The notes: generated by a model from the sequence alone, not told the origin. A stretch of 64,000 bases of DNA from Termitomyces sp. T153 (GCA_018296165.2 JACKQL020000014.1:806001-870000); one strand, 5' to 3'. Positions 1-11,679 are shown, numbered from the stretch's first letter. Numbers and translations are program-made.

Positions 1-758
1 TGTGTTTGTAGGACTGCAGATGGATCCGGTGATTACTTGTGAGCTCCACATGAGAACCCGTCATAGTCGGTCGGTAATGGTGGATATCCAATGATTCGCA
101 TACTCCAGAAACTATCATCGACTTTCGTTCTTAAACTGGACCATTCTTCATGACTCATCCCGAGCCCTTGCGCCATGCTGCACACGATCCCTCAGGTCAA
201 GCAGAACATCGCAATACAACATGAATCGTACGCTTCCATAACAACCATCCCAAGCACCTTCATCTTCTCCACCCACTCTTCATAACATTCCCTAAACCCA
301 TCAATCGCAGGCCACTGATTCTCGCCCCAAAGCGGACGTGTCCTATCGGGGCTCTCAACCGGTCTATAGAAATCAATACCTTCATGGTTATCTGCCTTCC
401 CATTCGTGACGTTCTCTTTCAGCCTCGCATATCCTGAACGCGCGCTTACTCTGGTCAGTCGCGATAAGAAGAAGGAAAAGGGAACCGCCGCACCCCGAGC
501 GCCGTCCTCGTTCTTCAGTGTGATTTTATCCTTCTCTGCCTGTGGCAGATGGAAGAACTCTCGGCCCAGCTCAGCGAGATGCGCAGGGATGCCTGGGTCG
601 ACGTATGTGGAAATGTCAAGGTAGAAAAATCCGTATTCGACGCAGGCATTGTGGAGAGCAGCGGCTGTTGATGCTCTCAGCTCAGCATCGCTAGGATCCT
701 GATTCAAAAATGGGGTTATGTCGATGATAGGCAGCACATTTATTGATACTGGAGGCAT
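1..758 (-). CDS. 2-oxoglutarate/Fe(II) oxygenase, isopenicillin-N-synthase-like (3' end outside window)
   Basis: Visible exons on the minus strand are 758-494, 433-232 and 177-37; a further intron opens at 36 and runs off the left edge. The two complete introns are 60 and 54 nt with GT...CAG ends. The N-terminus carries the DIOX_N pattern (PIIDITPFL, then ACVEYGFFYL and REFFHLP), followed by GIDFYRP and, in exon 3, SFWSMRIIGYPPLP and GFSCGAHK. In this family the SCGAH segment carries the first iron-ligand histidine of the HxD...H facial triad; the Asp lies just past the edge. Members oxidise small molecules using 2-oxoglutarate and O2; the substrate cannot be told from sequence. The neighbouring histone-fold gene lies downstream on the same strand and looks unrelated. 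Start chosen at the first ATG, which places the conserved PIIDITPFL at residue 10. Confidence 0.88.
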
Positions 759-929
759 TTCTTATGAAGGAGATAATTAAAGGATGTGTTCACTTGACCT
801 CCCAAGTCCTGAGAAAGGAGAAAAGATAAGATACAAGACGAGTCTGGTGATAAGATTATGGAGAATGAGGGTCGAAAATACTAATTACTATCTGTATACA
901 ACAAGGAAGAACATGGAAGGATGACATTG

Positions 930-2190
930 CTACTCCGTGCGGTACTGCTGAGAATATATCGTGCGACCCGGGTTCTGCGATACGCGTCCAAACGGCCCAC
1001 CAGGGCCCTGCAAGAACCCGCTCGCCGGTCCCGCAGCATACGGCGGCGGCGGCGGCGCCTGAGCCGACCAGTTCTCTTCCGGCTGAGACGGCACCGGCGT
1101 CGATGGCTGATGCTGTATCGACGCGGTATCGCTCGGATCGCGGGACTGCGCAGGGGTGATGGTGCTCGAGCGAGAGGGCGCGGCGCTCACGCTGTGTCCG
1201 TTCGCAAGCGGCGATGGTCGTGCGCTTAGAGACAGACGGCCGTTGTAGACAGATATGGAGGGCCTGCCACCGGGTCGCGGAGGACGTGTGTCGATCCAGT
1301 CGGTGTAGGTGCTGTCGCTGTCCGCAGGCGTGGTGCTGGGCCGTGGCTCCTTCGCTGGTCGCTTGTCGTGTTTTGGTGTGGTGCCATTGGGTCGGCTTTT
1401 GGCTTTCTTTGGGACAGAGAGGGAGAGGCGCGATGATGATGGGGCGGTGGGGTCGGACTCTTGGGCTTCTTTTTCTTTCTGTGCGCGCAGGCTGATGGCC
1501 TCGCTGAGAGGGACAGGGACAGGAATGGTCGCTGCGACACAATTGATGAGATTCGCGTGGCGTTTAGCGTGGATAAAGACACGCACCGCCAAGGAACATG
1601 AATTCCTGGTACTGTTGTGTTGCGGCGCCTGTATAACACCGTGTCAGCGCGCAGAGTCAAACGAGCGGCTTTGGCAGCGTACACATATCGCTGTAGTTCA
1701 CCGCCGTTCTTCGTTCGTTGCTGGCTCTGAGATGGCCAGCTCGTGCCATCTTTTTGATGAATTCCTCCTGGGACCCTGTCAAACTTGAACGAGCTTCGAG
1801 ATAAGAGTGACGTACTGCTGCAACAGAGAGAACGAAGAGCCCTTCTTTGGACAGAGACAGGTTGCCAGTAACGCCTGGCATAAGGCACCTGAGTGACCAA
1901 AACTCGGCGGGCCACGGAGAACACGCACCGTCTGCAGACATGATATTCTCGAGCCGCACAGCGGGAAGAAGGGTCTGGCCGGGCACTCGATGGCCATCAG
2001 CATCGTTCTGTGGGTCGGGTTCGGTCTCTGGGGACTCAGAGTCGGAGATGAGCTGGTCGACCTCGTCCTCTGCATCGGAATCCATGGGCTCGGAGGGCGT
2101 GAGATGGCCGTTGGAATGATGCATGGGGCAATCAAGAATGCATGGTGGGCTCAAGTCACGCCCGCTCAGTTTTTTTTTGGAACTACACAT
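930..2190 (-). CDS. POLE4/Dpb3-like histone-fold protein (CBF/NF-Y type) with long proline-rich tail
   Basis: Five exons on the minus strand: 2190-1929, 1874-1816, 1767-1683, 1628-1587 and 1531-930. Phases close to 349 residues. The histone fold is spread over exons 1-4: GQTLLPAVRLENIMSADG, then VTGNLSLSKEGLFVLSVAA, EEFIKKMARAGHLRASN and ERRTAVNYSDM, ending YQEFMFLG. This matches the DNA polymerase epsilon small subunit POLE4/Dpb3 and the CHRAC subunits, which pair with a second histone-fold protein to bind DNA in replication or nucleosome sliding. An acidic stretch (DSDAEDEVDQLISDSESPE) precedes the fold, and about 200 residues rich in Pro, Ser and Ala follow it, much longer than the usual 110-200 residue family members. 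Start could instead be the in-frame ATG 21 codons downstream (MHHSNGHL). POLE4/Dpb3 versus CHRAC-type assignment is an inference from the fold alone. Confidence 0.85.
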
Positions 2191-3326
2191 TTCATATTAG
2201 ATTTACTCAACACACTCGGGTGAACCTTTGCTGTTTTCAACGTCAAGGTCAGAATTCAACTTGACCACAACATTCTGTCCGCTGGACGCGGCAACCACAC
2301 CAGCCGGCGGAAGGATTGATTCTGCACGAACCTCCGTTCAGACAAGGACTAGTCAGCTTTCAACTGTCTTTGGTTGGCACACATCAATTTTTTAAACTTG
2401 TTATGCCAATCTTTTGGACAAGTAGTCAATGTTGTAAATATAGTAGGAGAATATTCTATTTAAGTAATAATTGAACAGAATATTTGAAATATAAATGAAA
2501 TTTAAAGGTAAAAAGCTGCAAGCTTGATATGTACTGATGTATGGTGGGAGTTTGACAATACATTAGAGCAATACAGCAAGATTGAAAACTTTGAACAATG
2601 CATCAGCAAAGAGTCGCTCAGAAGATATGGACAAATATGGCCTGGGACCAAATATTTGATCAAGGCATTTTGTTGATAACTTAGATAATGATACAATTCA
2701 GAGGTCACATTTAGTGGTGGATATAATATGATTTCATAATGTTAACATTATTATTGTCTTTGAACATTCTGTATTGTACAAAGAATTTAATGCAATCCTT
2801 GCATGAGGAATTCCAGGGAAATCCCAGTATGGACTTAACCTTACAGGCCTTACCATATTGTTATATAAATTACTTTAGGACATAAACTTTTTATCTGAAT
2901 ATGCATAGAACATTATGTAGGATAATACTGCTTTTTATATCTATTCCTAAATCAATTGACTAAGGAGGCTTTGTTGTGCAGGCCACTTTGGAACATACCA
3001 ATCAGCACATGACACAGTGAGGCATGGTGACCACTATACTTGTGACCAATCAGAAAAAGAGAGGTTTCCCCAGTTTGACAGATTTGGGAGGGGGATCTGG
3101 ACCAAGTGCTAGGAAAGGGAACTTGCTGACCAAGTGTGTCATGGCACAGGTAGGCATGATAATAGGTGTTAATATAGCATGGATTTGGCTGCTGAAGTAC
3201 TGTGTGGTCTGTCAATCAGTACTGGCCTCCAAACAGGTGAGGCTAGCTGACACACACTGATTATGGACATTTGTACTCTGAAAATAGTGTCTGGGTGTGG
3301 GGAAGGGTTTGTTGTGAGACCCTTGC
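2191..3326. other. AT-rich, CpG-poor spacer, no gene seen
   Basis: No open reading frame here has coding character or recognisable motifs on either strand. Base composition changes sharply after about 2360 from CpG-containing to nearly CpG-free and AT-rich. This looks like decayed repeat DNA, but I could not assign it to a family. Confidence 0.6.
3322..3326. repeat. Target-site duplication CTTGC, left side of LTR copy 1
   Basis: The five bases directly before the LTR are CTTGC and the five directly after it (4446-4450) are identical, as expected for integrase-mediated insertion with a 5-bp staggered cut. Confidence 0.92.
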
Positions 3327-4445
3327 TGTCACGACCCATTCCCTGAAGCCCCATACACCGCCCAACAAACCCCTGCCCCCCGAGACCCCCGATGCTTTGT
3401 TAAACTTCCCCAGCACTCCACACCTACTCCGGCTAACTCCGGCACATTCTCGGCTAACTCCGACGGCCCCCTGGCCAACTCCAACGTCTTCCCCGCAGCC
3501 GCCGGCACTTCCCCTGGACTTCCTGAGCCCCTGGGACCACTCCCCCGCCATGCCTGACCCCATTACACATCATCAACTTGACACCCTGGCTTCCCCGACT
3601 TACCCTGGAGTATCACGACAGCCTTGGAATGGACCACGTCACAATTGATCCCATCAACATATCAATGCAGCCCGCCCTCTGATTGTAACTGACACCTGTT
3701 GACTCCGTCGAGCTCCGCCAAGCCCTGCCACCACAGCCAACGTCCCCGGAGCTCTTCAGTAGTCAGTATATAAGACATAGAGTAGCTCCTCGTACTCTAG
3801 TCTTGGGATTACTTATCTATCTACCCACCTTTCTGATGTGTTTCTGATTGTTTCTTCTCGTGTTTTGTGTCCCGTGTCTCGTTTTCCTTACTCTCAGTCT
3901 CCCGGTCTTATCTCGTTTCTGTTCCATTATCCTTTTGTTATCATTCTGTGTCTCCGCCTGAATCTATTCTCGTTCTCATCTCATCTTCGTCTTGTTCTGT
4001 TCGACTCCGTATTGCTCCGTTTGATTCTGTCTATTGTGTTCAAGTCCTCTCAACCATAACGTACTCACAAACTCCGCAATTACAATTACAAACCTCTGAC
4101 GCTTGTTACCACCCCCGGATCCTGCTATACACTTGGCTCCAAACCCCATCAATCCCTGTTGATCCCCCATCAGAACTCCAGCTCCACTCCTGTCATCTGT
4201 GTAGCCTCTGCCTCCTCCGCACCCGCAATACTCACACACAGATTTATGCCTGAACCCCGCCAAGTCCATCCCCCTCCCCTCCAGACCTCCCCGGACTTGC
4301 TCGGATCAATCTCCCCTGGCTATCCTCACAAGTCCCCAGTGCTTGGAACAACCCCGAGTGCTTGGTTGTCAGTGCAGGGAATCATGTTTGCCTAGTAAGG
4401 ACTCACCCAGTGTAGCTGAGCCTCCGTGGTCAGCAGAACCTGACA
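3327..4445 (+). mobile_element. Solo LTR, copy 1 of the TGTCA...TGACA family
   Basis: The element begins TGTCACGACC and ends GAACCTGACA, so its ends form a perfect 5-bp inverted repeat starting TG and ending CA. It is flanked by an exact 5-bp target duplication, CTTGC at 3322-3326 and again at 4446-4450. Length is 1119 bp. A promoter-like TATATAAG lies at 3767-3774. It aligns along its length with the inverted copies at 6280-7555 and 50837-52027. No internal retroelement sequence sits next to it, so it is a solo LTR left by LTR-LTR recombination. It still holds many CpG dinucleotides, unlike its surroundings, so it is probably a young insertion. Confidence 0.93.
3767..3774 (+). promoter_or_regulatory. 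TATA box of LTR copy 1
   Basis: TATATAAG sits inside the LTR in a block (AGTCAGTATATAAG) conserved in the other two copies, on their minus strand at 6980-6987 and 51488-51495. Conservation of the block across copies supports a role as the LTR core promoter. Confidence 0.6.
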
Positions 4446-5379
4446 CTTGCTGGGGTTTGGCTAAAGGAAGGCATGAGCTGTGCTGATTGGCCTTCATGGG
4501 CCTACACCAACCAACCACTAGTATGCCTCACCAAGTGTAGCTAGGTTTATATATTAGGAGGGCACAATAGCAACAGATAAGTGGAGATTTAATGTGGGAA
4601 GTTGTATGAACTGTAATGGGATCAAATTGCAGTAAAGTAGCTATGAGACATAACTAGCATACTTGAAAAGGTATTGGGCTGTGGTACCTACCAGATGTGT
4701 CCATAATTACCATCCCTTACTATACTGCAGGACCTAATTGTCTGAGTGTAAAAGAGGTCTTAAAGTAAATAAAATGGATCATCATCATCATCTAGTCTTG
4801 AGATTACCTATTGTGTCTGCTTTTTACTTGTGTTCATCCTCCTGTCTTTTTCCCCTTAATCTATCAGTTTCCAGGTTTATCTTTCCCAGTCCTCTTATGT
4901 CTCAACTCAACCACATCCTTGTTGGCTATCAAGTCTGCTCAGCTAGATTTTTTGCTCTGTAGGAGCCCCCCCTAGGGTCAAATGATCCTGACAATAAAGA
5001 TCAAACAGATAAACCATCAAAATATTTTCTTGAGTCTGTCTCAATATTGTGGGATACCTAATTCATCAAGCTTTGTATATATAATTGTGATTGCTAGTAT
5101 TTAATAGTACAAAGGCTACAATGCTCCAAAACCTAAAGACTCTTCCAAATATTCTTCTTCCTCATTGTCTTCATTCTCACTGTTCTCATCCCTCATTTCC
5201 TCCTCTTCATTATCCAAATTATGTTCTTCATATAGTCATTGATTCTGCTGCTTCTTAGGCTTGAAGGTTTACAAGCTCTTCATCTGATTTCTCAGAGGAA
5301 GAAGGATTGCTAATCTATCCTGTCAAACACACTTGGAAATAAGGTGACTCATAAGCTTATCCTTTCTTACAATTCCATG
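4446..5379. other. CpG-poor spacer with a possible old LTR fragment at about 4780-4960
   Basis: Between the LTR and the decayed gene downstream I see no coding sequence. The stretch at about 4788-4870 (TCTAGTCTTGAGATTACC and following pyrimidine-rich DNA) resembles the part of LTR copy 1 just after its TATA box (TCTAGTCTTGGGATTAC), so it may be an older truncated copy in the same orientation. The similarity is short and uncertain. Confidence 0.35.
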
Positions 5380-6279
5380 CTTATGATTAGTTTCAGATTT
5401 CATCAACAATTGCAAGATGGGAAAGTCAAGGTGACAGTGCATGACTTTCCTCTTTTTCTGTATGATAACACATGTTGCTTCAAAACAAATTTGACTGGTT
5501 TCCCCAATCCAGATGACTAAGCTGAGGAATTAGATTATGATGAGTATGATGAGATCACAAAAGGGCTCTGTCAAGGGGTGCTCCTGATTACAGTGCATTT
5601 TTGATTGTATCCTGTATTTATATTAATTGATGTTCTCTTTCAGGTTTGCCAATACATGTTATTTGGCTCTGAAATTGACCAAACAGAAGGTCACACAACT
5701 AAATGCTCGATTGCTAATAAGTATGGCATCACCAGAATTATGCCAGAAATCATAGCCTATTTGGCAGTTCAAGTACATGAATGATAATGTTGTATTTATG
5801 TGTTAACATGGCATACTTAGGCTCATTTTGCTTTGAGTCTGGTGAATCAGTGGAACATGGACAAAAGTCTATTTTTGTTTTCTACCTTCTATGATAACAT
5901 TCTTGGTTTGTTATGAACACAGAGTGGGCAAAGAGAACATTGGATTATTAGAATAAGTAAGTTGATATTGTGCATATTCTACAAATCCTTAATGTACATT
6001 TCTAGGTTGTTTTATAGCCATGATGGTTTTACCCATCCCAACTGCCAAGGGCAACCCTCCTTGGCAATGCCAGATGACAATGTCTGTTGCTTCATCAAAG
6101 CTTGCCAATAACACATGCAAAAGGAGCAGCAACAACTTCAAGATGAGTCTGAAGATCATCAATAGCATTGAGATTCCTGAGTGGAGGAGAACTGGCATGA
6201 ACACAAACTTACAAAATGCAAACAGAGGAGCTCCAGCAATTGACCAGTCAAGTATAGACATCTGCAATCTAGTGGTGAG

Positions 6280-7555
6280 TGTCAGGTTCCACTGACCACA
6301 GGGGCTCAGCTGCACTGGGCGAGTCCTTACTAGGTGGGCGTGATCCCCTTGCACTGGCAACCAGACACTCGAAAGCATTCTGGACACTGATTGCTTGTGT
6401 GGATAGTCAGTGGGATGTGATTTGAACAGGTCCGGGGGGATCTGGAGAAGTCGGATTGCAAGAAAACGGGACGGGCTTGGCGGGGTTCAGGCAGAAGACC
6501 ATATGGGAGATTCGTGGACGTGAAGGGGTGGAAGGCTGCACGATCAATGGGAGCAGAGCCGGGGTTTGATGGAAGATCAATTGGAGTTGATGGAGTCCGG
6601 AACCAAGTGAAGAGTGAGGTTTGGATCTGGTGAAAGAGTGTCGGGGTTCGTAATTGTAATTGCAGAGCTCATGAGGTTGTTAAGGTTGGGGAAGACTTGG
6701 GCACAACGGCTGGACAGAGTCACTGAGACAGCGTTGGACGAACTGAAATGGGGTTGAGATGGGACAAGAATGGATTTGAGCGGAGATACGAAACAATAAC
6801 GAGAATGATAATGAAATGGAGACAAGACAAGACTGGGAGACTGAGATAAGACCGGGAGACTGAGAGTAAGGAAAACAAGACATGGAACATGGAACACAAG
6901 AAGAAAACAATCAGACCATAGGTAACATTAACAATAGGTAGGTAACATCAAGACTGGAGTACAAAGAGCTACTCGACGTCTTATATACTGACTACTGGAG
7001 AACTTGGGAGTACATCGGCTGTGGTGGCAGGGCTTGGCGGAGCTCAACAGAGTTGGCAGGTGTCAGTTGCGATCAAGGGTCGGGCTGCATTGATATGTTG
7101 ATGGGATCATTTGGGAACGCGGGTTGCCCTGAGGTTGTCATGACACTCTGGAATGGGTCGGAGGAGCCAGGGTGTTGAGTTGATGATGGGTGGCAAAGAT
7201 CGGGAACAGCAGGAGTGGTTCTTGGGGTTCAGGAGATCCTGGGTAAGTGTCAGTGGCTGCGGGGAAGGCATCGAAGTTGGCCAGGGGGCCATCGGAGTTA
7301 GCCGGAGAGGCATTGGAGTTAGCCGGGGAGGCATCGGAGTTAGCTGGGGAGGCATCGGAGTTAGCCGGGGAGGCATCGGAGTTAGCCGGGGAGGCATCGG
7401 AGTTAGCCGGGGAGGCATCGGAGTTAGCCGAGGGTGCGTTGGGGCTAATCAAAATAGGCGCGGGGCATGGGCAGAAGTTCGGCGGAGCATCAGGGTTTTT
7501 GGGGAACAGGAGGTTGCTGGACAACGTGTGGGGGTCCGGGGTACAGGTCGTGACA
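6280..7555 (-). mobile_element. Solo LTR, copy 2 of the TGTCA...TGACA family (inverted)
   Basis: Read on the minus strand this is the same LTR as copy 1: its plus-strand ends are TGTCAGGTTCC and GGTCGTGACA. An exact 5-bp target duplication, GTGAG, flanks it at 6275-6279 and 7556-7560. At 1276 bp it is longer than copy 1, mostly because a 21-bp tandem repeat inside it is expanded. The TATATAAG box is at 6980-6987 on the minus strand. It keeps CpGs while the host sequence around it has almost none, so it is a young insertion in old DNA. Confidence 0.93.
7262..7440. repeat. 21-bp tandem repeat (about 8 units) inside LTR copy 2
   Basis: The unit GGCATCGGAGTTAGCCGGGGA (in another phase CCGGCTAACTCCGATGCCTCC on the LTR sense strand) repeats about eight times with few changes, first and last units being the most diverged. 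LTR copies 1 and 3 hold only about three diverged units at the same place (near 3430-3490 and 51855-51920). Because 21 is a multiple of three, the repeat creates long open frames (ANSDASP and similar) that are not genes. Confidence 0.9.
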
Positions 7556-7790
7556 GTGAGCAATCCAGGCCAGGTGACAGCAATGGAAAAAATGAGGGGC
7601 ATGACAGCAGCAAAGATGATGGCACAGATGACAGCAACAGTGAAGGTGAGGGTTGTGATAGCAGTGATAACAGCAATGGCAAAGGTGAGAATAGTGATGG
7701 CATTAAGACTGAAGATAATGGTGCTGTTGCCTCATCTTCCAAGAAATTCACTAAGTCTAAGAATAAGTCGATACCATGCCTTGGATGAGG

Positions 7791-10700
7791 AAGTATAAGT
7801 TGGAATCTGGACATACTCATTGGACTCATGCTGGATTGGGATGGCCACTGGCTTTGACAAACTTCATTGTCAGTCTTGGACTAATGCTTGGGTGCTTGTC
7901 TTTACTCTGTTTACTTATTTGCAACCTCAAAAACTCATGTCTAGTGCTTCATGACTCATTGTCTTATTTTTTGTTGTCTTTCTACTTTTGCACCATTCTT
8001 AGTCTCTCATGTTTACTGTCTTGTGACTGACAATTTCTCACATGTACAATGTTGATGTGAAATGTAAGTCAGATGCTGTCAATGAATCAGATCAACTGAT
8101 CAAACTTTCTTTTCACAGATGTTCAAGAGCTTAGTTACATGCAAAACCCCACTTAGAATAGAAATATTATTGATAGTTTATGATTTTTATTCAACTGATT
8201 GAGACAATTTTGCTCAGACAAATGGGCACAATAGTATATTGACTGATCCTGAAGCAACTAATACTTGTAAGCTTAAGAACTCCACTTCCTAGGGAATTCC
8301 AAGCCATGGTATGTAGCTTGCCTGTCCTTTCTCCCAAAATCCCTCCCCTTTTATAACTCATTGTTCATGCACAGACCACAGCCTATCCTTGTGTTTTTGT
8401 TGTCTGTTCAGGGACATTGGTGGCTGGTGGTTGACCTTGCTCATGTATTTGCCATATCATTTATCCTGGCAGATTCCTCCCTCTTTTTTCCATCCTCTAC
8501 TTCCTTCTGTTTCCTTTGCCTCTTCTAATCTTTTCTTTCCTTATCTACACATGGCTGGCAAGTAGCTGAGCAGGGTTTTGAGGTGAATTTGAGAACAGGT
8601 GTGTTGTTTTTGGTTTTTGATCAAGAGATCCATCTGAATGCTTATTTTTAGCATTGGCTGTTTGTATATACTTGATCAAGCCATTTTTTCCATGTGGTCC
8701 ATTCTTCTTTGGTTCCCCCTCAAACTTGTCTTACTGGAGCTCCTCAGGTTGACTCTTTTGTGGGTCTTTGTAGATTCTTGAAACACTATCTTATTGGGTT
8801 TTTGAGGGAAGAGGAGGGTATCTGTCCAATAGTTAGACCTGGAATGTGTGATCCATGATCAGCTTATTGGCTCAAGCATACTGCCACTCCCCTGTGCCCT
8901 GCCATCAGTTTTGATGGCTAGCTACTATGTCATTGATGCTAGTCTTTTTGTCATTGCTGGTCTTTTTGTCATTGCTGGTCTTTTTGTCATTGCTGGTCTT
9001 TTTGTATGGGACTGAGGCTGGCTTCAAGGTGCATTCAACATCTACAGTTTTCAATGTTAACCTTGAGCTTACAGTTTTCAGTTCTTTATAGATAATTTGT
9101 ATTACTTTTACAAATATATTGGATTTTTGGACTGATCTCTTTTGTCTCTCATTTGAGACTGCCATATCACTGTTTTTATTTGACAGTGCTTTGTTTGTAA
9201 CTTTGTACAATTACTGTACCACTTTTCTAGATATGAATGTCTAGATCAATAGACTAAAATGTAGAGAACACATATTGTCAGGGCACTTCCATTTCCAACC
9301 TCTGACTTCCATTTCTGACCTCTGTGGCAAACTCCACAGCTCAGTCCAGACCCTCAGAGATCTCTGGAGACCTTGAAACTTCTCATGGTTCCTTGTTGAG
9401 CACTTCCCTAGGGTAAGGGCTAGCTCCAGCCTTCTGTATAGTTGTTCACACCTCTGCCACCTGCTGATGTGCTGCACTAAGCAGTGGGAATCCTTAGACT
9501 TGTTCTCTTCAGATTTCCCTCTGCTAAGTGATTAGTTACTATTTGTATTGTCAGCTACCTTGCTAATATACTTTGGATTCCCCTCTGCTAGCTGCATGAT
9601 TGAGCCACTGCTCCTGGAGGTTGCCCTAACACATATCATTATAGCATTGTGATAATAGTACCACAGGATATGTCTCTCAAGGTATGGTAAAGTTCAGTGG
9701 AAACTTATCCTGGAGCAGGGACCCCAGATCATATTCATTATGACAAGGGGATATAATTTCAAATTCATGCTGCATAACTTTTGCATCACTGGACTCATAA
9801 TAAGTCCAAATTATTTTTTCACCTCCAGAATGAGTTTAAGATGAACACAAACCCACTTCTGTGATATGCCCATACTATATAACTTATACATTAGTAGGAT
9901 TATCTTGCATGAGTGGTCTTATATGCCCATGTTTCTGAGTGACTTTTTGCTGATGCATAGCAACTGAAATACTGCTATAAGATGTGACAAAGACAGGTCT
10001 GTGTAAAGGATGAAGAGAACAAATAACAAACAATTGATTTCTTTGGAAAAGATTGAGTTGATGACACTGAGTTGCTACTATTTAAATTTTAAACATGTCT
10101 TAACAATTGCATTAAATAAGGCTTACTATTTTGGAAAATTTGTAGTATGCACCAGTGGATTCTCAGAAATCATGAGAGCCTGAGTGACAATTCCATCAAA
10201 AGTATGAATAGCAAGGTGATCAAAAACTGCTTGCTCTATCTAAATTAATGATCACCTCTGAGGTAACAATTGACTAACATGATGAGGCCTATGATTAAGC
10301 CATTGGAGCCTACATTGAAAAAAATGAGCAAGTATAGCATCAAAAATAGATTTTTTGAGAGAGACTTGGGTGCAATGACACCTAATTTGAATAATGTTGT
10401 TTTTTGCATCTTTAAGAGATCAAGTGTAGTGCTGTAAAATATGATGAAACCAAATTGGGTGGCTAGCATGAGATGGATAAATGGTAAAAGAGGAGAAGAA
10501 TGTGTAGGGATGAAAATGACATGAGCAGGTATCATATTGATCTAAAGTAATCAATAATCTATCAACAAGATTGTAAACAGTGAAAATATCAGATTTCTGA
10601 GATGTAAAAAATGCAGATGGTGGTTCATCTCTGAAAACACTTGTCAGCCAATCAGCCACAGTGTCTGGTGTAAGAAAACAGTGAGCATCAGGAAAATATA

Positions 10701-11679
10701 ATGAGTTGAAGAATTTTGGATAGTCACTAGCAAGAAACTAACTCTACACCTGTAGGTGGGCAGTCCTTCTCATCCAAAACCCTAGAGACACAGCATGGTA
10801 AATTAGTTTGGGGATACATAAATAACATGGACAGAGAAGAGAAGGGAAGCAAAGATGCAAAAATAGAATGATGTAAGATAAACACTGTAAGTGGTCACAA
10901 GAACAGAGTTGTTGCAAAGACAGAGCATCATAAAAACTGGTAGTATTGTGAAGACAGAGTGTTGAAAAGGCAGAGTTGCAAAGAACAAGAAGGACACCAC
11001 AATATATGCTCAATCAAAGTTCGGAGATTGTCAGAGCAAGGGTGACATGTCTTTTCAGTAATTTATTGAATGAATGAATTTGGCTTATGCTGCCAACAAG
11101 CTGCAATACTGGGCTAAGAGGCGGGGGTAAAGTAGGTATTGTACTCTATGCCTGTGTGGTGTTAATGTATTGAGCAAGGTGGTGTAGTTGTATTGTAGTG
11201 TCTGGTATTGGAATTTTCCTCGCAGAGTTAGCGTGGTTTTGTAGTAGGCGCAATGAAATATATTTTGAGATTGAATGAAATATTTTTGAACATTCCTCGA
11301 ACCTTCGAGAAGCTTTTAAATACATCACGTGATCAAAATCAGAGTTGGCGGAAGGCAGCCCTCTCTCGTTACTACTGGACATAGACCCCTCTCTCGTTAC
11401 TTACGTAAGAGAATCGAAGATATCATTATGATGTACATTAGAATCCTTTTATCAAACGTAACGGGCTTTGCGGGGCCTTGCGTCGCGCTACGACTCGCGT
11501 TATGAGTTGATCGTTTCTCAAAACTCTGGAACGCGGAAAGACAACGCTGAAAAAGAAAGGTGTCGCTCTCCGGATGATTAAGCTAGTATATACAAATGTA
11601 CGAGTAAGTTCCAGATAAACAAAATCAGTACAGAAAATGCCTAGATGCTTGTCGAAAAAAAAAATGCCACCCATAGTTT
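7791..11679. other. CpG-poor, AT-rich repeat-like block, no intact gene
   Basis: Nothing here has the codon and splice pattern of the neighbouring genes. Minus-strand fragments at about 10245-10660 (for example ADWLTSVFRDEPPSAFFTS) may be remains of a mobile-element protein, but stops and frame changes prevent assignment. CpG content rises again from about 11390, just before SGF29. Confidence 0.5.
8943..9005. repeat. 18-bp tandem repeat, about 3.5 units
   Basis: The unit TCTTTTTGTCATTGCTGG occurs three times head to tail without mismatch at 8943-8996, followed by a half unit. It lies in the repeat-like block, away from any gene. Confidence 0.9.

Larger units (their letters stand above)
5380..7790 (+). 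pseudogene. Decayed gene of an agaricomycete repeat-associated family (DUF6698-like), split by LTR copy 2
   Basis: Fragments in shifting plus-strand frames read HDFPLFLYDN then acidic DYDEYDEITKGLCQGVLL (about 5440-5590), RIMPEIIAYLAVQV (about 5735-5775) and HFALSLVNQWNMDKSLF then TFYDNILGLL (about 5827-5920). This order resembles an agaricomycete family that I recall as DUF6698 (FLYDE..., then IAYVAVQVRFALSS...W). Stops and frameshifts break it throughout. The solo LTR at 6280-7555 interrupts the 3' part. Past the LTR, at 7556-7780, the sequence resumes with a Ser/Asp/Lys-rich tail (GHDSSKDDGTDDSNSEGEG) that looks like a low-complexity C-terminus. The family name is from memory and should be treated as tentative; the broken state is directly visible. 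Confidence 0.5.

Noticed and set aside
856..1924. Overlapping open frames of 90-232 codons on both strands across the histone-fold gene
   Set aside because: They are shadows of the GC-rich proline-coding exon; the exon set at 930-2190 explains the region with matching splice phases.
4738..4962. 74-codon frame with a four-His run
   Set aside because: The histidines come from a CAT/ATC microsatellite; no splice, start context or homology supports a gene, and the stretch resembles an old LTR fragment.
7153..7798. Long open frames of 154-211 codons on both strands
   Set aside because: They exist because the 21-bp LTR repeat is a multiple of three and has no stops; both strands and several frames are open and none has a family match.
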